Positions 18,000 to 27,640 of a stretch of DNA of 64,000 nt are shown here, piece after piece. Both the position numbers and the translations under genes were made by a program. Within the stretch, counting starts at the first letter, position 1. Each line of letters opens with the position of its first letter. The notes beneath the pieces were generated by a model. It saw only the letters and a list, made by a program, of their open reading frames with translations. It ran no database searches and was not told where the DNA came from. The stretch comes from Guyparkeria sp. SCN-R1. GTDB lineage: Bacteria; Pseudomonadota; Gammaproteobacteria; Halothiobacillales; Halothiobacillaceae. The stretch is taken from assembly GCF_003932495.1 (NCBI RefSeq), contig NZ_QZMT01000008.1, forward strand, positions 1 through 64,000, in the 5' to 3' direction.

Positions 18000-20369
18000 T
18001 TGCCGATTCAAGAATCGATCGCGAGACGGAATGCGCGTCACTGGGTCACGCTGGTGTTGGGCCTTGTCGGTTATGGCCTGCTTGTATTGAGCTTTTGGCA
18101 GGGGTATCGGGAACTCGAGCATACGACCACGCAGAAGGCCTTGAGCCACCTGCATGCCGAATACGAGGCCTGGGCCGACTGGCAAGGGTTACTGGCCGAC
18201 CAGATCTATGAGGATCGGCTGCAGCGAGATCAAGTCACGGACATTCTGGCCGAGGCTGCCAACACGACCGATACCAAGCGACATTCGTTGCTTCGGGAGC
18301 GCCTGTCCCACGCGCTCGAGGACCTTTACCCGCGCCTGCAGGAGAAGGGGGTCCGGCAATTTCACTTTCATCTGCCGGGTGCCGTCAGTTTCCTCCGTTT
18401 CCATCGGCCAGACCGTTTTGGCGATTCCCTTTGGGATGTCCGGCCCAGCCTGCGTCTGGTGAACGAGCGGAAGGTGCCCATCTCCGGTTTCGAGGAAGGT
18501 CGTCTCTTCAACGGGTTTCGGCACGTCTATCCCCTGTTCCACGATGGCGAGTTTGTCGGCTCGGTGGAGGTCTCGTTCTCGTTTCGCGCCGTGCTGGACC
18601 ATCATTCCGAGTTGGATCACGGGCTTTATCGGCTTTTGGTCGACCGGGCCCTGGTCCGCAAAAGGGGTTGGCAGGAGCAAACCTCCAAAAACTACCTGGC
18701 ATCGGGGCTCAATTCACAGTTCGAGGTCGACTTATATGCCGACCTGGTGTCCCTTCCCGATCTCACCCCTCCTGAATACGCATGGCTCGTCGACAGCCTG
18801 CCTGCTTACGACCAGCAACTTGCCTCTAGGGTGCAGGCGCGCATGGCCGAGTGGGAGGCGTTTGCCCTGACCGTGGGCCAACCGCGGCCCTTGGTGGTGT
18901 CCTTTCTACCGATCCAGACCATCGGGGGAGAGTGGGGAGCGTACATCGTGCGCTATGAACAAGCGCCCGGGATGGGGCGTGAATGGGGTTACCTGTGGTT
19001 CAAGATCCTGTTCACGGGTGTACTTCTCTTGGTCGCTATCGTGCTGGTGGTAAACCTCGACCGGCGGGAGACGCGTTTCGCGCGCGAGCGGGAGGCGCTG
19101 CTGGCCTCGCTCCAAGAGCGCGAACAGAGCCTCAAGGAGGCTCAGCAATTGGCTCACGTCGGTAACTGGGAATTTCGGCTGCCCTCGGGTCAGGTTCAGT
19201 GGTCGGATGAGATATATCGGATATTCGGTTACGAACCCGGCGAGATAACACCAAGTTACGAGCGTTTTCTCGAGGCGGTTCACCCCGCCGACCGGGAACG
19301 CGTCCGGGCGGCGATCGAGGGCGCGCTGACCAGCGGAATACCCTACAACGTCGAACACCGCATTTATCGCAAGAACGGCCGTGTCCGCTACATCCAGTCC
19401 CGGGGGCAGGCTGAGCCAAAAACCTCTCCCTGTCGCCTTTACGGGACCGTCCAGGACCTTACCGCGCGCCGCAAGGCCGAAGAGGAGCGCCGTCAGGCCG
19501 CGGCCATCATCGAATCCACCCACGAAGGGATCATGGTGACCGACGAGAATGGGCTGATTCTCCGGGTCAATCCCGCGTTCACCGACTTGACGGGTTACGC
19601 CCCGGATGAATTGATCGACCGCCCTGCGTCAAGCTTGTGTGTGGACCAGCCCGGGGAATTGCGTTGCGAGGATATCTGGAAGGAGCTCGAGCGCGACGGG
19701 GCCTGGGAGGGCGAGATCTGGCAGAAACGCCGAAGTGGCGAGCCGTTGCCCATGCGTGTGTCGCTCACGTCGCTCAGCTCGGAGTGGGGGGCAACCCATT
19801 ACGTGGGAGTGCTTACCGACATCTCGTCGTTCAAGGCGCGCGAAGCGGCGATGTGGCGGAGTGCTCACCATGATGCGCTTACCGGCCTGCCTAACCGGGT
19901 GTTGCTCCGTGAGCGGATGTCGCGAGCCATCAAGGAGGCCCGGCGCCACGGCGACCTGGTCGGTCTGCTCTACATCGATCTCGATGAGTTCAAGCCGGTC
20001 AACGACACCTGGGGGCATGACGCGGGTGATTATCTGTTGTCTGAGGTGGCCAATCGGATGCAGGGCGTGATGCGCGAAACCGACACGGTCAGCCGGTTGG
20101 GTGGTGATGAGTTCGCCGTGTTGATCGCTCGCCCGACGACAGATGACGATGTCCAGACCGTGGTAATGAAGCTCCGGGACGAGCTGGGGCGCGCCGTGGT
20201 CTGGCGTGGCCACGATCTCAAGATCAAGCCGAGTATTGGGGTGGCGCTCTACCCGGACGACGGTGAGACCGCAGAAGAGTTGCTCAAGGTGGCCGATCGT
20301 GCCATGTACGAGGAGAAACGGCGTCACAAGCAGGCCGAAGAATCGGGGGCGTCCGAGACTCGTCGTTAA
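18000..20369 (+). CDS. Membrane diguanylate cyclase: dCache-PAS-PAS-GGDEF (paralog 1)
   Basis: The protein of about 789 residues has an N-terminal helix, a periplasmic double-Cache (dCache_3-like) sensor with FHFHLPGAVSFLRFHRP and SGFEEGRLFNGFRHVYPLF, and a second helix near residue 345. Two PAS domains follow, then a GGDEF domain with an intact RLGGDEFAVL active site and an RxxD inhibitory site (RETD) five residues upstream. It should synthesise c-di-GMP in response to an external ligand and be product-inhibited. I choose TTG 18000: GGGAGGGA lies 4 nt upstream and the protein then starts MPIQESIARR, aligning with the downstream paralog. A GTG at 17907 is the alternative. Confidence 0.9.
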   Translation: MPIQESIARRNARHWVTLVLGLVGYGLLVLSFWQGYRELEHTTTQKALSHLHAEYEAWADWQGLLADQIYEDRLQRDQVTDILAEAANTTDTKRHSLLRERLSHALEDLYPRLQEKGVRQFHFHLPGAVSFLRFHRPDRFGDSLWDVRPSLRLVNERKVPISGFEEGRLFNGFRHVYPLFHDGEFVGSVEVSFSFRAVLDHHSELDHGLYRLLVDRALVRKRGWQEQTSKNYLASGLNSQFEVDLYADLVSLPDLTPPEYAWLVDSLPAYDQQLASRVQARMAEWEAFALTVGQPRPLVVSFLPIQTIGGEWGAYIVRYEQAPGMGREWGYLWFKILFTGVLLLVAIVLVVNLDRRETRFAREREALLASLQEREQSLKEAQQLAHVGNWEFRLPSGQVQWSDEIYRIFGYEPGEITPSYERFLEAVHPADRERVRAAIEGALTSGIPYNVEHRIYRKNGRVRYIQSRGQAEPKTSPCRLYGTVQDLTARRKAEEERRQAAAIIESTHEGIMVTDENGLILRVNPAFTDLTGYAPDELIDRPASSLCVDQPGELRCEDIWKELERDGAWEGEIWQKRRSGEPLPMRVSLTSLSSEWGATHYVGVLTDISSFKAREAAMWRSAHHDALTGLPNRVLLRERMSRAIKEARRHGDLVGLLYIDLDEFKPVNDTWGHDAGDYLLSEVANRMQGVMRETDTVSRLGGDEFAVLIARPTTDDDVQTVVMKLRDELGRAVVWRGHDLKIKPSIGVALYPDDGETAEELLKVADRAMYEEKRRHKQAEESGASETRR

Positions 20370-20618
20370 CGTGAGGCGACATCACGCTTACCTGGGCTGT
20401 GCCGGTGGCGTTTTTTGCCGGTTTGTTCGGGTGGTCGCGAGTTCGCCCGATTGTAGTCGTGAGCGGTGTCCTAAAGCGCCTGGAGGCGGACACCTCGTCG
20501 CTGCCCCGACCACGTCCGGTGTCGGTTCCGGTTTTGTGGGCATGTTATAAATTCGCTTGTATTCCCTCCTCCCGATACGAGCTCTGGATGAGGGGCGTTC
20601 ATCAACCACGGACGACGG

Positions 20619-22991
20619 ATGCCGCAGACTCAAGCACCCATCAGGCGCCTCTACCTTCGCCACGCGCTGGTTTTCCTGACCGTGCTGGTGGGGTTTTCCG
20701 TGCTGGTGTGGACGTTCACCGACTCACACCGTGAACTCAAGCGTTCGCTCGGCAAGGAGGCGTTGAGCCACCTCGTCATGGAGTACGACCTCCTCAAGGG
20801 CTACCAGCGCACGCTGGCCGAGGAGGTGGTGATCGCTCACTTGCGCGCACCGGCTGTGGTCGACCTGATGCACCGTGCGGCTACCACCGAGGATCAAGCC
20901 GAGCTCGCACGGTTGCGTGAGCAATTGCATACCCGTCTCGTGCCTGCCTACGAACGGATGAAGGGCAACGGCTTTCGCCAACTTCACTTTCACCTGCCCG
21001 GTGCGGTGAGCTTCCTGCGCTTTCACTTGCCGGGGTCGTTCGGCGATGATCTCTGGGACGTGCGCGCCGGCTTGCGACTGGTCAACGAGACCCGGCGCCC
21101 GGTCTTCGGTTTCGAGGAAGGGAGGGTGTACAACGGCTTCCGGCATATCTACCCGTTGATGCACGCGGGCGAATTTGTCGGTTCGGTTGAGGCCTCGTTC
21201 TCGTTTCGCACCTTCCTGATGCATCACGTCGACCCCGATGCCAGCCTTTATCGCTTGATCCTGCCGCGCTCGCTGGTCGATTCGACGGTCTGGGGCGAGG
21301 CCCGCGAGCGTTACTACGCGAGCACGCCGCTCCCCCCGGAGTTCTTGCGTGACCAGGAAGCCGACCCCTTCAACAATCCCGGGTTGTTGCCACCGGCGGG
21401 CAATTGGACCTCAGACGAGATTGACGCCCTCGAGGCGACTGTTGCCGAACGCGCCGCCGGGAAATTGGCCGCGGGGCGACCGTTCTCGCTGGTTTCACTG
21501 GACCCAAGCCCGGTGGTTATCTCGGCCCTGCCAGTTGAGAACACGCTGGGTGATGCCTCTGCGTGGGTCTTGCGTTACCAGCGCGTCCCCGAGGTGGCGA
21601 CGTCCTGGCGTTGGATGTGGCTGAAGATAGGTGTTGCGCTGGGGTTGCTGCTGCTGGTGCTGGGCACGTTGCTGGTGCTCGATCGCCGCGATTATCTCGG
21701 CGATCGGCTGCGAGCACGTTTGCTGGCCGATCTGCACGACGAGCATCAGCGGCTCGAGCAGGCGCAATGGATCGCCCGGCTCGGCAGTTGGGAGTCGGAC
21801 GGGCCGGAGGGCGAGATCCAGTGGTCGGACCAGATTTACGACATCTTCGGTGTCTCGCCGAATACCTTCCGTCCCACCCACGAGTCGTTCATGGGGCTGG
21901 TGCATCCGGCCGACCGCGAGCGCGTCGAGCAGGCCACACGTCGTTCGTTTGCCACGGGCGCACCGTATCTAATCGAGCATCGCGTCCTGCGCCCGGACGG
22001 GGAGGTGCGGCATGTGATGGAACGGGGCGTGATCGAGGTCGGCGAGGACGGTCGACGGCAGATGATCGGTACGGTTCAGGATGTCAGCGAGCAGCGCGCG
22101 CTGGCGGAGACCCGGCTGGAGTCCGAGGCAATCATCGAGTCGGCCCACGAGGCGATCTTCGTCTGTGACACCAAGGGGCATCTGCAGCGTTGCAACGCAT
22201 CGTTCCTGCGCCTTGCCGGCGTGGACCAGACCGAGGCCAAGTCGTTGACGGTCCGCACGGTCTTTCGGGCGACCGGCCGGGAGGATGGGGTCGATTTCGA
22301 GGCCGCCTGGCGCGAGGCCCGCGAGCAGGGTTATTGGGAGGGGGAGCTGTCGTTGATCGACCGGCAGGATTCGGACACCCCGGTCCGGCTATCGTTGACC
22401 GCCTTGACGCTCGACTGGGGCGAATGGCGAATGGTGGGGCTGTTCAGCGACATCTCCGACATCCATGACCGCGAGCAGCGCATGTGGCACCGCGCCCATC
22501 ACGACCCGCTGACCGGCGCGGCCAATCGGGTGCTGTTCTACGAGCGCCTCAATCGGGCGATTGTCGAGGCCGAGCGTCATGGCGACCTGGCGGCAGTGCT
22601 TTATCTCGACCTGGATGGTTTCAAGCCAATCAATGACACCTACGGCCACGATGTCGGCGACCACATGCTGGTGACCCTCGTGCGCCGGTTGCAGGAGGCG
22701 ACCCGCGAGACGGACAGCGTCGCCCGCCTGGGTGGCGATGAGTTCGCGGTACTGTTGGTGCGCCCGACGGATGCCGACGATGTCCGAAAGGTGGCGCAGA
22801 AGCTGCGCGACGAGGTCGGGCGGCCTGTGCTGGTGGAAGAGGGCACGCTTCGCGTGGCGGTCAGCATTGGCTCGGCGGTCTATCCGGCGGACGGCGTGAC
22901 CGCCGATGTCTTGCTGCAGGTAGCCGACGAGGCCATGTACCAAGAAAAGGCCCGACGACGCCAAGACGCAGCCGGGCCCGACTTGAGCTGA
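20619..22991 (+). CDS. Membrane diguanylate cyclase: dCache-PAS-PAS-GGDEF (paralog 2)
   Basis: This 790-residue tandem paralog of the previous gene has the same order. A helix comes first, then a periplasmic dCache_3-like sensor (FHFHLPGAVSFLRFHLPG, FGFEEGRVYNGFRHIYPL) and a second helix near residue 340. PAS, PAS and GGDEF follow, with the active site ARLGGDEFAVL and the inhibitory motif RETD. The periplasmic sensor is the best conserved part between the two, while the linkers differ. It ends in an Arg/Lys-rich tail. A weak TATAAA-like box lies near 20545 in the 249-bp gap upstream; nothing else was recognised there. Confidence 0.92.
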   Translation: MPQTQAPIRRLYLRHALVFLTVLVGFSVLVWTFTDSHRELKRSLGKEALSHLVMEYDLLKGYQRTLAEEVVIAHLRAPAVVDLMHRAATTEDQAELARLREQLHTRLVPAYERMKGNGFRQLHFHLPGAVSFLRFHLPGSFGDDLWDVRAGLRLVNETRRPVFGFEEGRVYNGFRHIYPLMHAGEFVGSVEASFSFRTFLMHHVDPDASLYRLILPRSLVDSTVWGEARERYYASTPLPPEFLRDQEADPFNNPGLLPPAGNWTSDEIDALEATVAERAAGKLAAGRPFSLVSLDPSPVVISALPVENTLGDASAWVLRYQRVPEVATSWRWMWLKIGVALGLLLLVLGTLLVLDRRDYLGDRLRARLLADLHDEHQRLEQAQWIARLGSWESDGPEGEIQWSDQIYDIFGVSPNTFRPTHESFMGLVHPADRERVEQATRRSFATGAPYLIEHRVLRPDGEVRHVMERGVIEVGEDGRRQMIGTVQDVSEQRALAETRLESEAIIESAHEAIFVCDTKGHLQRCNASFLRLAGVDQTEAKSLTVRTVFRATGREDGVDFEAAWREAREQGYWEGELSLIDRQDSDTPVRLSLTALTLDWGEWRMVGLFSDISDIHDREQRMWHRAHHDPLTGAANRVLFYERLNRAIVEAERHGDLAAVLYLDLDGFKPINDTYGHDVGDHMLVTLVRRLQEATRETDSVARLGGDEFAVLLVRPTDADDVRKVAQKLRDEVGRPVLVEEGTLRVAVSIGSAVYPADGVTADVLLQVADEAMYQEKARRRQDAAGPDLS

Positions 22992-23014
22992 TCCCGAGCG
23001 GAACCAGCGATCGA

Positions 23015-24208
23015 TCAGCTGCCGTTGGGCGGCGTGGCGCTGATGCGGTGGATCGACAGGTCGGCCCCCTCGAATTCCTGCTCCTCGGTCAGGCGAATGC
23101 CGACGCTGCGCTTGAGCAGCCAGTAGACGAGAAAGCCGCCGGCTAGCGCGATAGAAACGCCCACCGTGGTGCCGATCAACTGCGAGACCAGGCTTACGCC
23201 GCCCATGCCGCCGAGGGCCTCGAGCCCGAAGATACCGGCGGCAATCGCCCCCCAGGCACCGCACAGGCCGTGCAATGGCCATACGCCCAGGACGTCGTCG
23301 ATCTTCCAGCGGTTCTGGGTGACGATGAAGGTCGCGACAAACATGGCACCCGCGATCGAGCCGATCGCGAGCGCACCGAGCGGGTGCACGATGTCCGAGC
23401 CGGCGCAGATCGCGACCAGACCCGCCAGCGGCCCGTTGTGGACGAAACCCGGGTCGTTGCGACCGACGAACAGGGCGGCGAGCACGCCGCCGACCATTGC
23501 CATCAGCGAGTTGAGCGCCACCAGCCCCGAGACCGCCTCGACCGACTGGGCGGACATGACATTGAAGCCGAACCAGCCCACGGTGAGTATCCAGGCGCCC
23601 AGCGCGAGGAACGGGATGCTCGACGGCGGGTGGGCCGCCATACCGTTCTTGCCGTAGCGCCCGCGGCGCGCCCCCAGTAGCAGCACGGCGGCCAGCGCGA
23701 TCCAGCCGCCCATGCCGTGCACCACCATCGAGCCGGCGAAGTCGTGGAAGCCCGCGCCGAAGGTGGATTCCAGCCAGCCTTGCAGGCCGAATCGGCCATT
23801 CCAGACCATGCCCTCGTAGACCGGGTAGATGAACGCCACGATCAGGAAGGTCGCTGCGAGCACCGGGTAGAATTTGGCCCGCTCGGCGATGCCGCCGGAG
23901 ATGATCGCCGGGATGGCCGCCGCGAAGGTCAGCAGGAAGAAGAACTTGACCAGCTCGTAGCCGTTGCCGACGCTGAGCTCGGCGGCCGCGGCGTAAAAGT
24001 CCATGCCGTAGGCGATCGAGTAGCCGATGAAGAAGTAGGCGATCGTCGCGACGGCAAAGTCGCCGATGATCTTGACCAGGGCGTTGACCTGGTTCTTCTC
24101 GCGCACCGTGCCCACCTCGAGAAAGGCGAAGCCGGCGTGCATGGCCAGCACCATCGCCGCGCCGATCAAGAGAAAGAAGGTGTTCGCACCGTCCTGAAAG
24201 GTTTCCAT
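23015..24208 (-). CDS. amtB: Ammonium transporter AmtB
   Basis: This 398-residue protein has eleven predicted helices. Signature segments are GAAMVLAMHAGFAFLEVG, the FHDFAGSMVVHGMGGW segment with the recruiting Asp and the first pore His, and WPLHGLCGAWGAIAAG with the second pore His. It conducts ammonium across the inner membrane. The start at 24208 follows GGGAG and gives METFQDGANTFFLL without a signal peptide. No glnK/glnB gene is adjacent, which is unusual for amtB. I found no well-spaced sigma-54 promoter in the 227-bp gap upstream. Confidence 0.93.
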   Translation of the reverse strand: METFQDGANTFFLLIGAAMVLAMHAGFAFLEVGTVREKNQVNALVKIIGDFAVATIAYFFIGYSIAYGMDFYAAAAELSVGNGYELVKFFFLLTFAAAIPAIISGGIAERAKFYPVLAATFLIVAFIYPVYEGMVWNGRFGLQGWLESTFGAGFHDFAGSMVVHGMGGWIALAAVLLLGARRGRYGKNGMAAHPPSSIPFLALGAWILTVGWFGFNVMSAQSVEAVSGLVALNSLMAMVGGVLAALFVGRNDPGFVHNGPLAGLVAICAGSDIVHPLGALAIGSIAGAMFVATFIVTQNRWKIDDVLGVWPLHGLCGAWGAIAAGIFGLEALGGMGGVSLVSQLIGTTVGVSIALAGGFLVYWLLKRSVGIRLTEEQEFEGADLSIHRISATPPNGS

Positions 24209-24435
24209 CGAAGTCTCCCGTCTGAGTTGTTGCCTGCACCATGAGCAGGAACCGTTCCATGGCCGCATGCCGCATTACGGGGCACTCGCCCCACGATGAT
24301 TGCCTATCTCTGGTGCAGTGATGCCCATGGGCGCACAACCGGGGTGCAAGGCACGCGGCCAAGCACTGTTCGGCCGTGCATTGACTAAGCTCAGCTGACC
24401 TCGTGTTCCATGACGGTTCCCGACGGGGGTGACCG

Positions 24436-26439
24436 ATGACCGATCCAGACCAGAAGGCCCGTCGCGAGACGATGGTGGACAATCAGGTGCGTGCCCGGGG
24501 CGTTCGATCGCCGAGGGTGCTCGAGGCGATGCGGCAGGTGCCACGCGAGGCGTTCGTGCCAATGGATCTGCGCGAGTTCGCCTACGACGACACCGCGCTG
24601 CCCATCGCCGCCGGTCAGACCATCACCCAACCCTGGATCGTCGCGATGATGATCGAGGCGCTCGACCTCAAGGGCGGCGAGCGGGTGCTCGACGTCGGTA
24701 CTGGCTCGGGCTACGCCGCGGCGGTGCTCGCGCGGATCGCCGGTGAGGTGTACAGCATCGAGCGCATCGGCGAGCTCGCAAAACAAGCGAGTCGCGCACT
24801 GCTCGACCAGCGGCTTGTGAATGTCGAGGTGCGTGTGGGTGACGGGTCGCTGGGCTGGCCTGAGGCCGCGCCCTTCGATGCGATCATGGTGGCCGCGGCG
24901 AGCCCCAACGTCCCCGACGGGCTCAAGCGCCAGCTCGCGGTTGGTGGACGATTGGTGATCCCGGTGGGCCCAGACGAAAGCGCACAGGAACTGGTGCGGG
25001 TCACGCGTCTGGGCGAAAACGAGTATCGCCACGAAGACCTGGCCGATGTGCGATTCGTCTCCCTGCTGGGTGAGGCGGGTTGGGACGAGGCGAGTGCGCG
25101 TCCACGGCGGGGGTTCGGGCGGCGCGCGATCTCCGAGCGGGATCGGTCGTTGAGTCGCCGTATTGCCGACGTGGCCGAGGGGTTCGAATCGGTCGACGAC
25201 CTGCCGCTCGCGGGCCTGCTGGATCGCATCGGCGCCTCGCGACTTGTGCTGATCGGCGAGGCCTCGCATGGCACGTCGGAGTTCTATCGGGCCCGGCAAC
25301 GGATCACCCGGGCACTGATCGAGGAGAAGGGCTTTGATTTCGTCGCCATCGAGGGCGACTGGCCCGACACCGCCCGCATCGATCACTACGTGCGACACGC
25401 GGAGTACCCGCCTTCCGAATGGACCGCCTTCGCCCGGTTTCCCACCTGGATGTGGCGCAACGAGGAGGTGCGCGGGTTCGTCGACTGGTTGCGCGAGCAC
25501 AATGCCGATCGGGCGCCCGCCGATCGTGTCGCCTTTCACGGCCTGGACCTTTACAGCCTCTACAACTCGATTGCGGCGGTACTGGAATACCTCGACGACG
25601 TTGATCCCGAGGCCGCGGCCGTTGCCCGGGAGCGCTACGGATGCCTGACACCGTTCGAGCCCGACCCGGCCGACTATGCCCGGATGTCGCTGAGCCCGGG
25701 CTATGTCGGCTGCGAGACCCCGGTGGTCGAGATGCTGCGCGACCTGCAGCAACGGCACCGCCAGTACGCCGAGCAGGACGGCGACCGCTTCCTCGACGCG
25801 GTACAGAACGCCCGTCTGGTCGCAAATGCCGAGGAGTACTACCGCTCGATGTTCTACGGCTCGCGCAGTGCCTGGAACCTGCGTGATGGCCACATGTTCG
25901 AGACCCTCGAGGCACTGCTGGCCCATCACGGCGAGGGCAGTCGGGGCGTGATCTGGGCACATAACTCGCACGTGGGCGACGCGCAGGCCACCGACATGTC
26001 GCGCCGGGGCGAATTCAATATCGGCCAGCTGTGCCGGGCGCGTTTCGGCGATGCCGTCTACTCGATCGGTTTCGGCACCGACACCGGCACGGTGGCGGCC
26101 GCCTCCAACTGGGACGAACCGATGGAGATCAAAACCCTCCGCCCGGCACTGCCCGACAGCTACGAGCGTCTCTGCCACGAGAGCGGCCGGTCCGGTTTCC
26201 TGTTGCCGTTGGGGAGGGGCGGTGACGCCCAGGTGCGCCAGGGCCTGGCCGAGCCACGCCTGGAACGGGCGGTCGGGGTGATCTACCGCCCGGAAACCGA
26301 GCGTGCCAGCCACTATTTCCACGCCGAATTGCCCGCGCAGTTCGACGAGTACATCTGGGTCGACCGCAGCCGCGCGGTCACGCCGCTCGACAGTCGGGAG
26401 CTCGAGGGTGCCCCCGACACCTATCCGTTTGGTATCTAG
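24436..26439 (+). CDS. Fusion of protein-L-isoaspartate O-methyltransferase and erythromycin-esterase-like domain
   Basis: This 667-residue protein has two parts. Residues about 1-210 are a PCMT-type methyltransferase (MVDNQVRARGV, PREAFVP, the SAM-binding VLDVGTGSGYAAAVLA, and VGGRLVIPVG) that would repair isoaspartyl residues. Residues about 240-660 are an erythromycin-esterase-family domain with its motifs LIGEASHGTSEFY, AIEGDWPDTARID and IWAHNSHVGDA, which carry the catalytic Glu/His residues. The link near residue 215 is Arg-rich. The esterase-like domain should not be read as proof of macrolide resistance; fused forms occur in environmental bacteria with unknown substrate. Confidence 0.9.
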   Translation: MTDPDQKARRETMVDNQVRARGVRSPRVLEAMRQVPREAFVPMDLREFAYDDTALPIAAGQTITQPWIVAMMIEALDLKGGERVLDVGTGSGYAAAVLARIAGEVYSIERIGELAKQASRALLDQRLVNVEVRVGDGSLGWPEAAPFDAIMVAAASPNVPDGLKRQLAVGGRLVIPVGPDESAQELVRVTRLGENEYRHEDLADVRFVSLLGEAGWDEASARPRRGFGRRAISERDRSLSRRIADVAEGFESVDDLPLAGLLDRIGASRLVLIGEASHGTSEFYRARQRITRALIEEKGFDFVAIEGDWPDTARIDHYVRHAEYPPSEWTAFARFPTWMWRNEEVRGFVDWLREHNADRAPADRVAFHGLDLYSLYNSIAAVLEYLDDVDPEAAAVARERYGCLTPFEPDPADYARMSLSPGYVGCETPVVEMLRDLQQRHRQYAEQDGDRFLDAVQNARLVANAEEYYRSMFYGSRSAWNLRDGHMFETLEALLAHHGEGSRGVIWAHNSHVGDAQATDMSRRGEFNIGQLCRARFGDAVYSIGFGTDTGTVAAASNWDEPMEIKTLRPALPDSYERLCHESGRSGFLLPLGRGGDAQVRQGLAEPRLERAVGVIYRPETERASHYFHAELPAQFDEYIWVDRSRAVTPLDSRELEGAPDTYPFGI

Positions 26440-26474
26440 ACTGCACGTCGGGTTTTACGTCATCAGGAGACAGC

Positions 26475-27629
26475 ATGAAATCGATCGAACTCGGACTGGA
26501 GTGGTTTGTTAAGGAAACTCTGCACGAATGCCATGCCACTCTGGCTTGGCGAGTCGTTCGTGATCAAGGCGCGATGTCGCCGGCGTGCCGGTGGCCACGT
26601 CAAGACATCGCAACGCGGAGCACGGGCGACTCGCCAAGCCCCGCAGGGCGCGCCTTGAGCCGGGCACCTGCTACGTTGTCGTCCTTGGAAAGAGAATGAC
26701 TCTTCCGCGGCGGACGAACGCCTTGCATCTGCCCGGCTCAAGGCACGCAGAGCGGTATGGCATTCGTGCAGAGTTTCCTTGACCCCGACCGCCTGCCGTT
26801 CATCGCCGGCATCGAGAAGGGCTGGTTTCGCGATGCGGGGCTGGATCTGACGTTGATCGAGCCCGAAGGCCACTATGACGGTCTCGCGGAGGTCGCCCAG
26901 GGCAAGCTGGCGTTCGCCTGCAACGAGCCACTGTACATGATCGACGAGGCGCGCCCGGGGCTGCGGGCGCTGGGGTGTTTCTTCGAGACCGAAGGCGGGG
27001 TGATGCTGACCCCGGAAGGCGAACAGGCACTAAAGCGCGGCGAGACGATTCGGGTGGCCTCACCGGTGGCCGGCGAGGTGACGGATGATCTCGCCCGTTT
27101 GATCGTCGCGCGCTGGTGCGAACGCGAGGGTATACGCTTCGAGTCGTCGCAACTGCAGATCGAGGCGGCCGGTTTCGAGCACCTGAAGAACCTGCAGGCG
27201 GGCTTCCAGGGAGCGTGGCTATGTTTCGCAAATTTCGAAGGGGTCGAGGCCCGCGAGCTGGGCGTGGCCGCGCGATTGATCTCGAGCGTCGAGGTGGGGC
27301 TGCCCAACTTCTCGGCGCTTGAGTTGTTCACCGGCGAGGCCTTCCAGCGGGAATATCCCGAGGTGATCGAGGCGGTCACGCGGATCGCCTCGGAAGGGGC
27401 AACGCTCTGCCGCGAGGACCCCGACGAGGCAATGCGGCTGTGGTACCGCCACAGCGGCGAGGCGCAAAGCGACCTGATGGACGCGATTGTCCTCGATACC
27501 TGCTACCGCCTGGTGGCCCCGGTCGTACCAGACGCCGAGCGCTGGCGGGAGATGTGGCAGCAGTTCCAACGCCTGGGCCTGTCCCAGGTGGATCAAGCCG
27601 GCTACGAGGCGATGTTTTCCCCCGTCTGA
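26475..27629 (+). pseudogene. NMT1/THI5-like substrate-binding protein gene, split by a palindromic element
   Basis: CAGGAGACAGC followed by ATG begins MKSIELGLEWFV, the usual N-terminus of NMT1/THI5-like proteins, and then runs into the 266-bp element and a TGA at 26697-26699. After the element the same frame resumes with LDPDRLPFIAGIEKGWFRDAGLDLTLIEPEGHYDG and continues to a normal end. Removing the element and one 4-bp flank gives MKSIELGLEWFVDPDRLPF, an uninterrupted protein of about 295 residues without a signal peptide. The right repeat supplies an in-frame ATG at 26757 (MAFVQSFLDPD), so a nearly full-length product might still be made, but no good Shine-Dalgarno precedes it. No ABC permease or ATPase gene is adjacent. 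Confidence 0.88.
26513..26778. mobile_element. Three-armed palindromic element, copy 3 (inside the NMT1/THI5-like gene)
   Basis: This 266-bp element has perfect 24-bp terminal repeats counted with flanking bases (26511-26534 and 26757-26780), starting GGAAACTCTGCACGAAT. Arm A pairs CTTGGCGAGTCG (26545-26556) with 26627-26638 and contains an inner GCGATGTC/GACATCGC stem. Arm B pairs GCCTTGAGCCGGGCA (26652-26666) with 26730-26744, and its loop contains a GGAAAGAG/CTCTTCC hairpin. The flanks TTAA and TTGA look like a mutated 4-bp target duplication. The arm sequences differ from copies 1 and 2 while the architecture is the same. Confidence 0.85.
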
Positions 27630-27640
27630 CCCGGTGACCC

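Noticed and set aside
24209-24435. Possible sigma-54 promoter for amtB (TGGC...TTGC on the minus strand near 24350-24366)
   Set aside because: The distance between the GG and GC elements is one base too long for a functional -24/-12 promoter.
22389-24482. Very long minus-strand frame of nearly 700 codons opposite or beside the cyclase and amtB genes
   Set aside because: It is Arg/His-rich with no domain pattern, and the overlapping genes on the true frames are fully conserved. GC-rich DNA commonly produces such shadow frames.
8637-26778. TA dinucleotide duplication as in Tc1/mariner elements for the palindromic elements
   Set aside because: Each copy has TA at only one end, while a 4-bp YTAR flank fits both ends better and restores the NMT1-like frame exactly.
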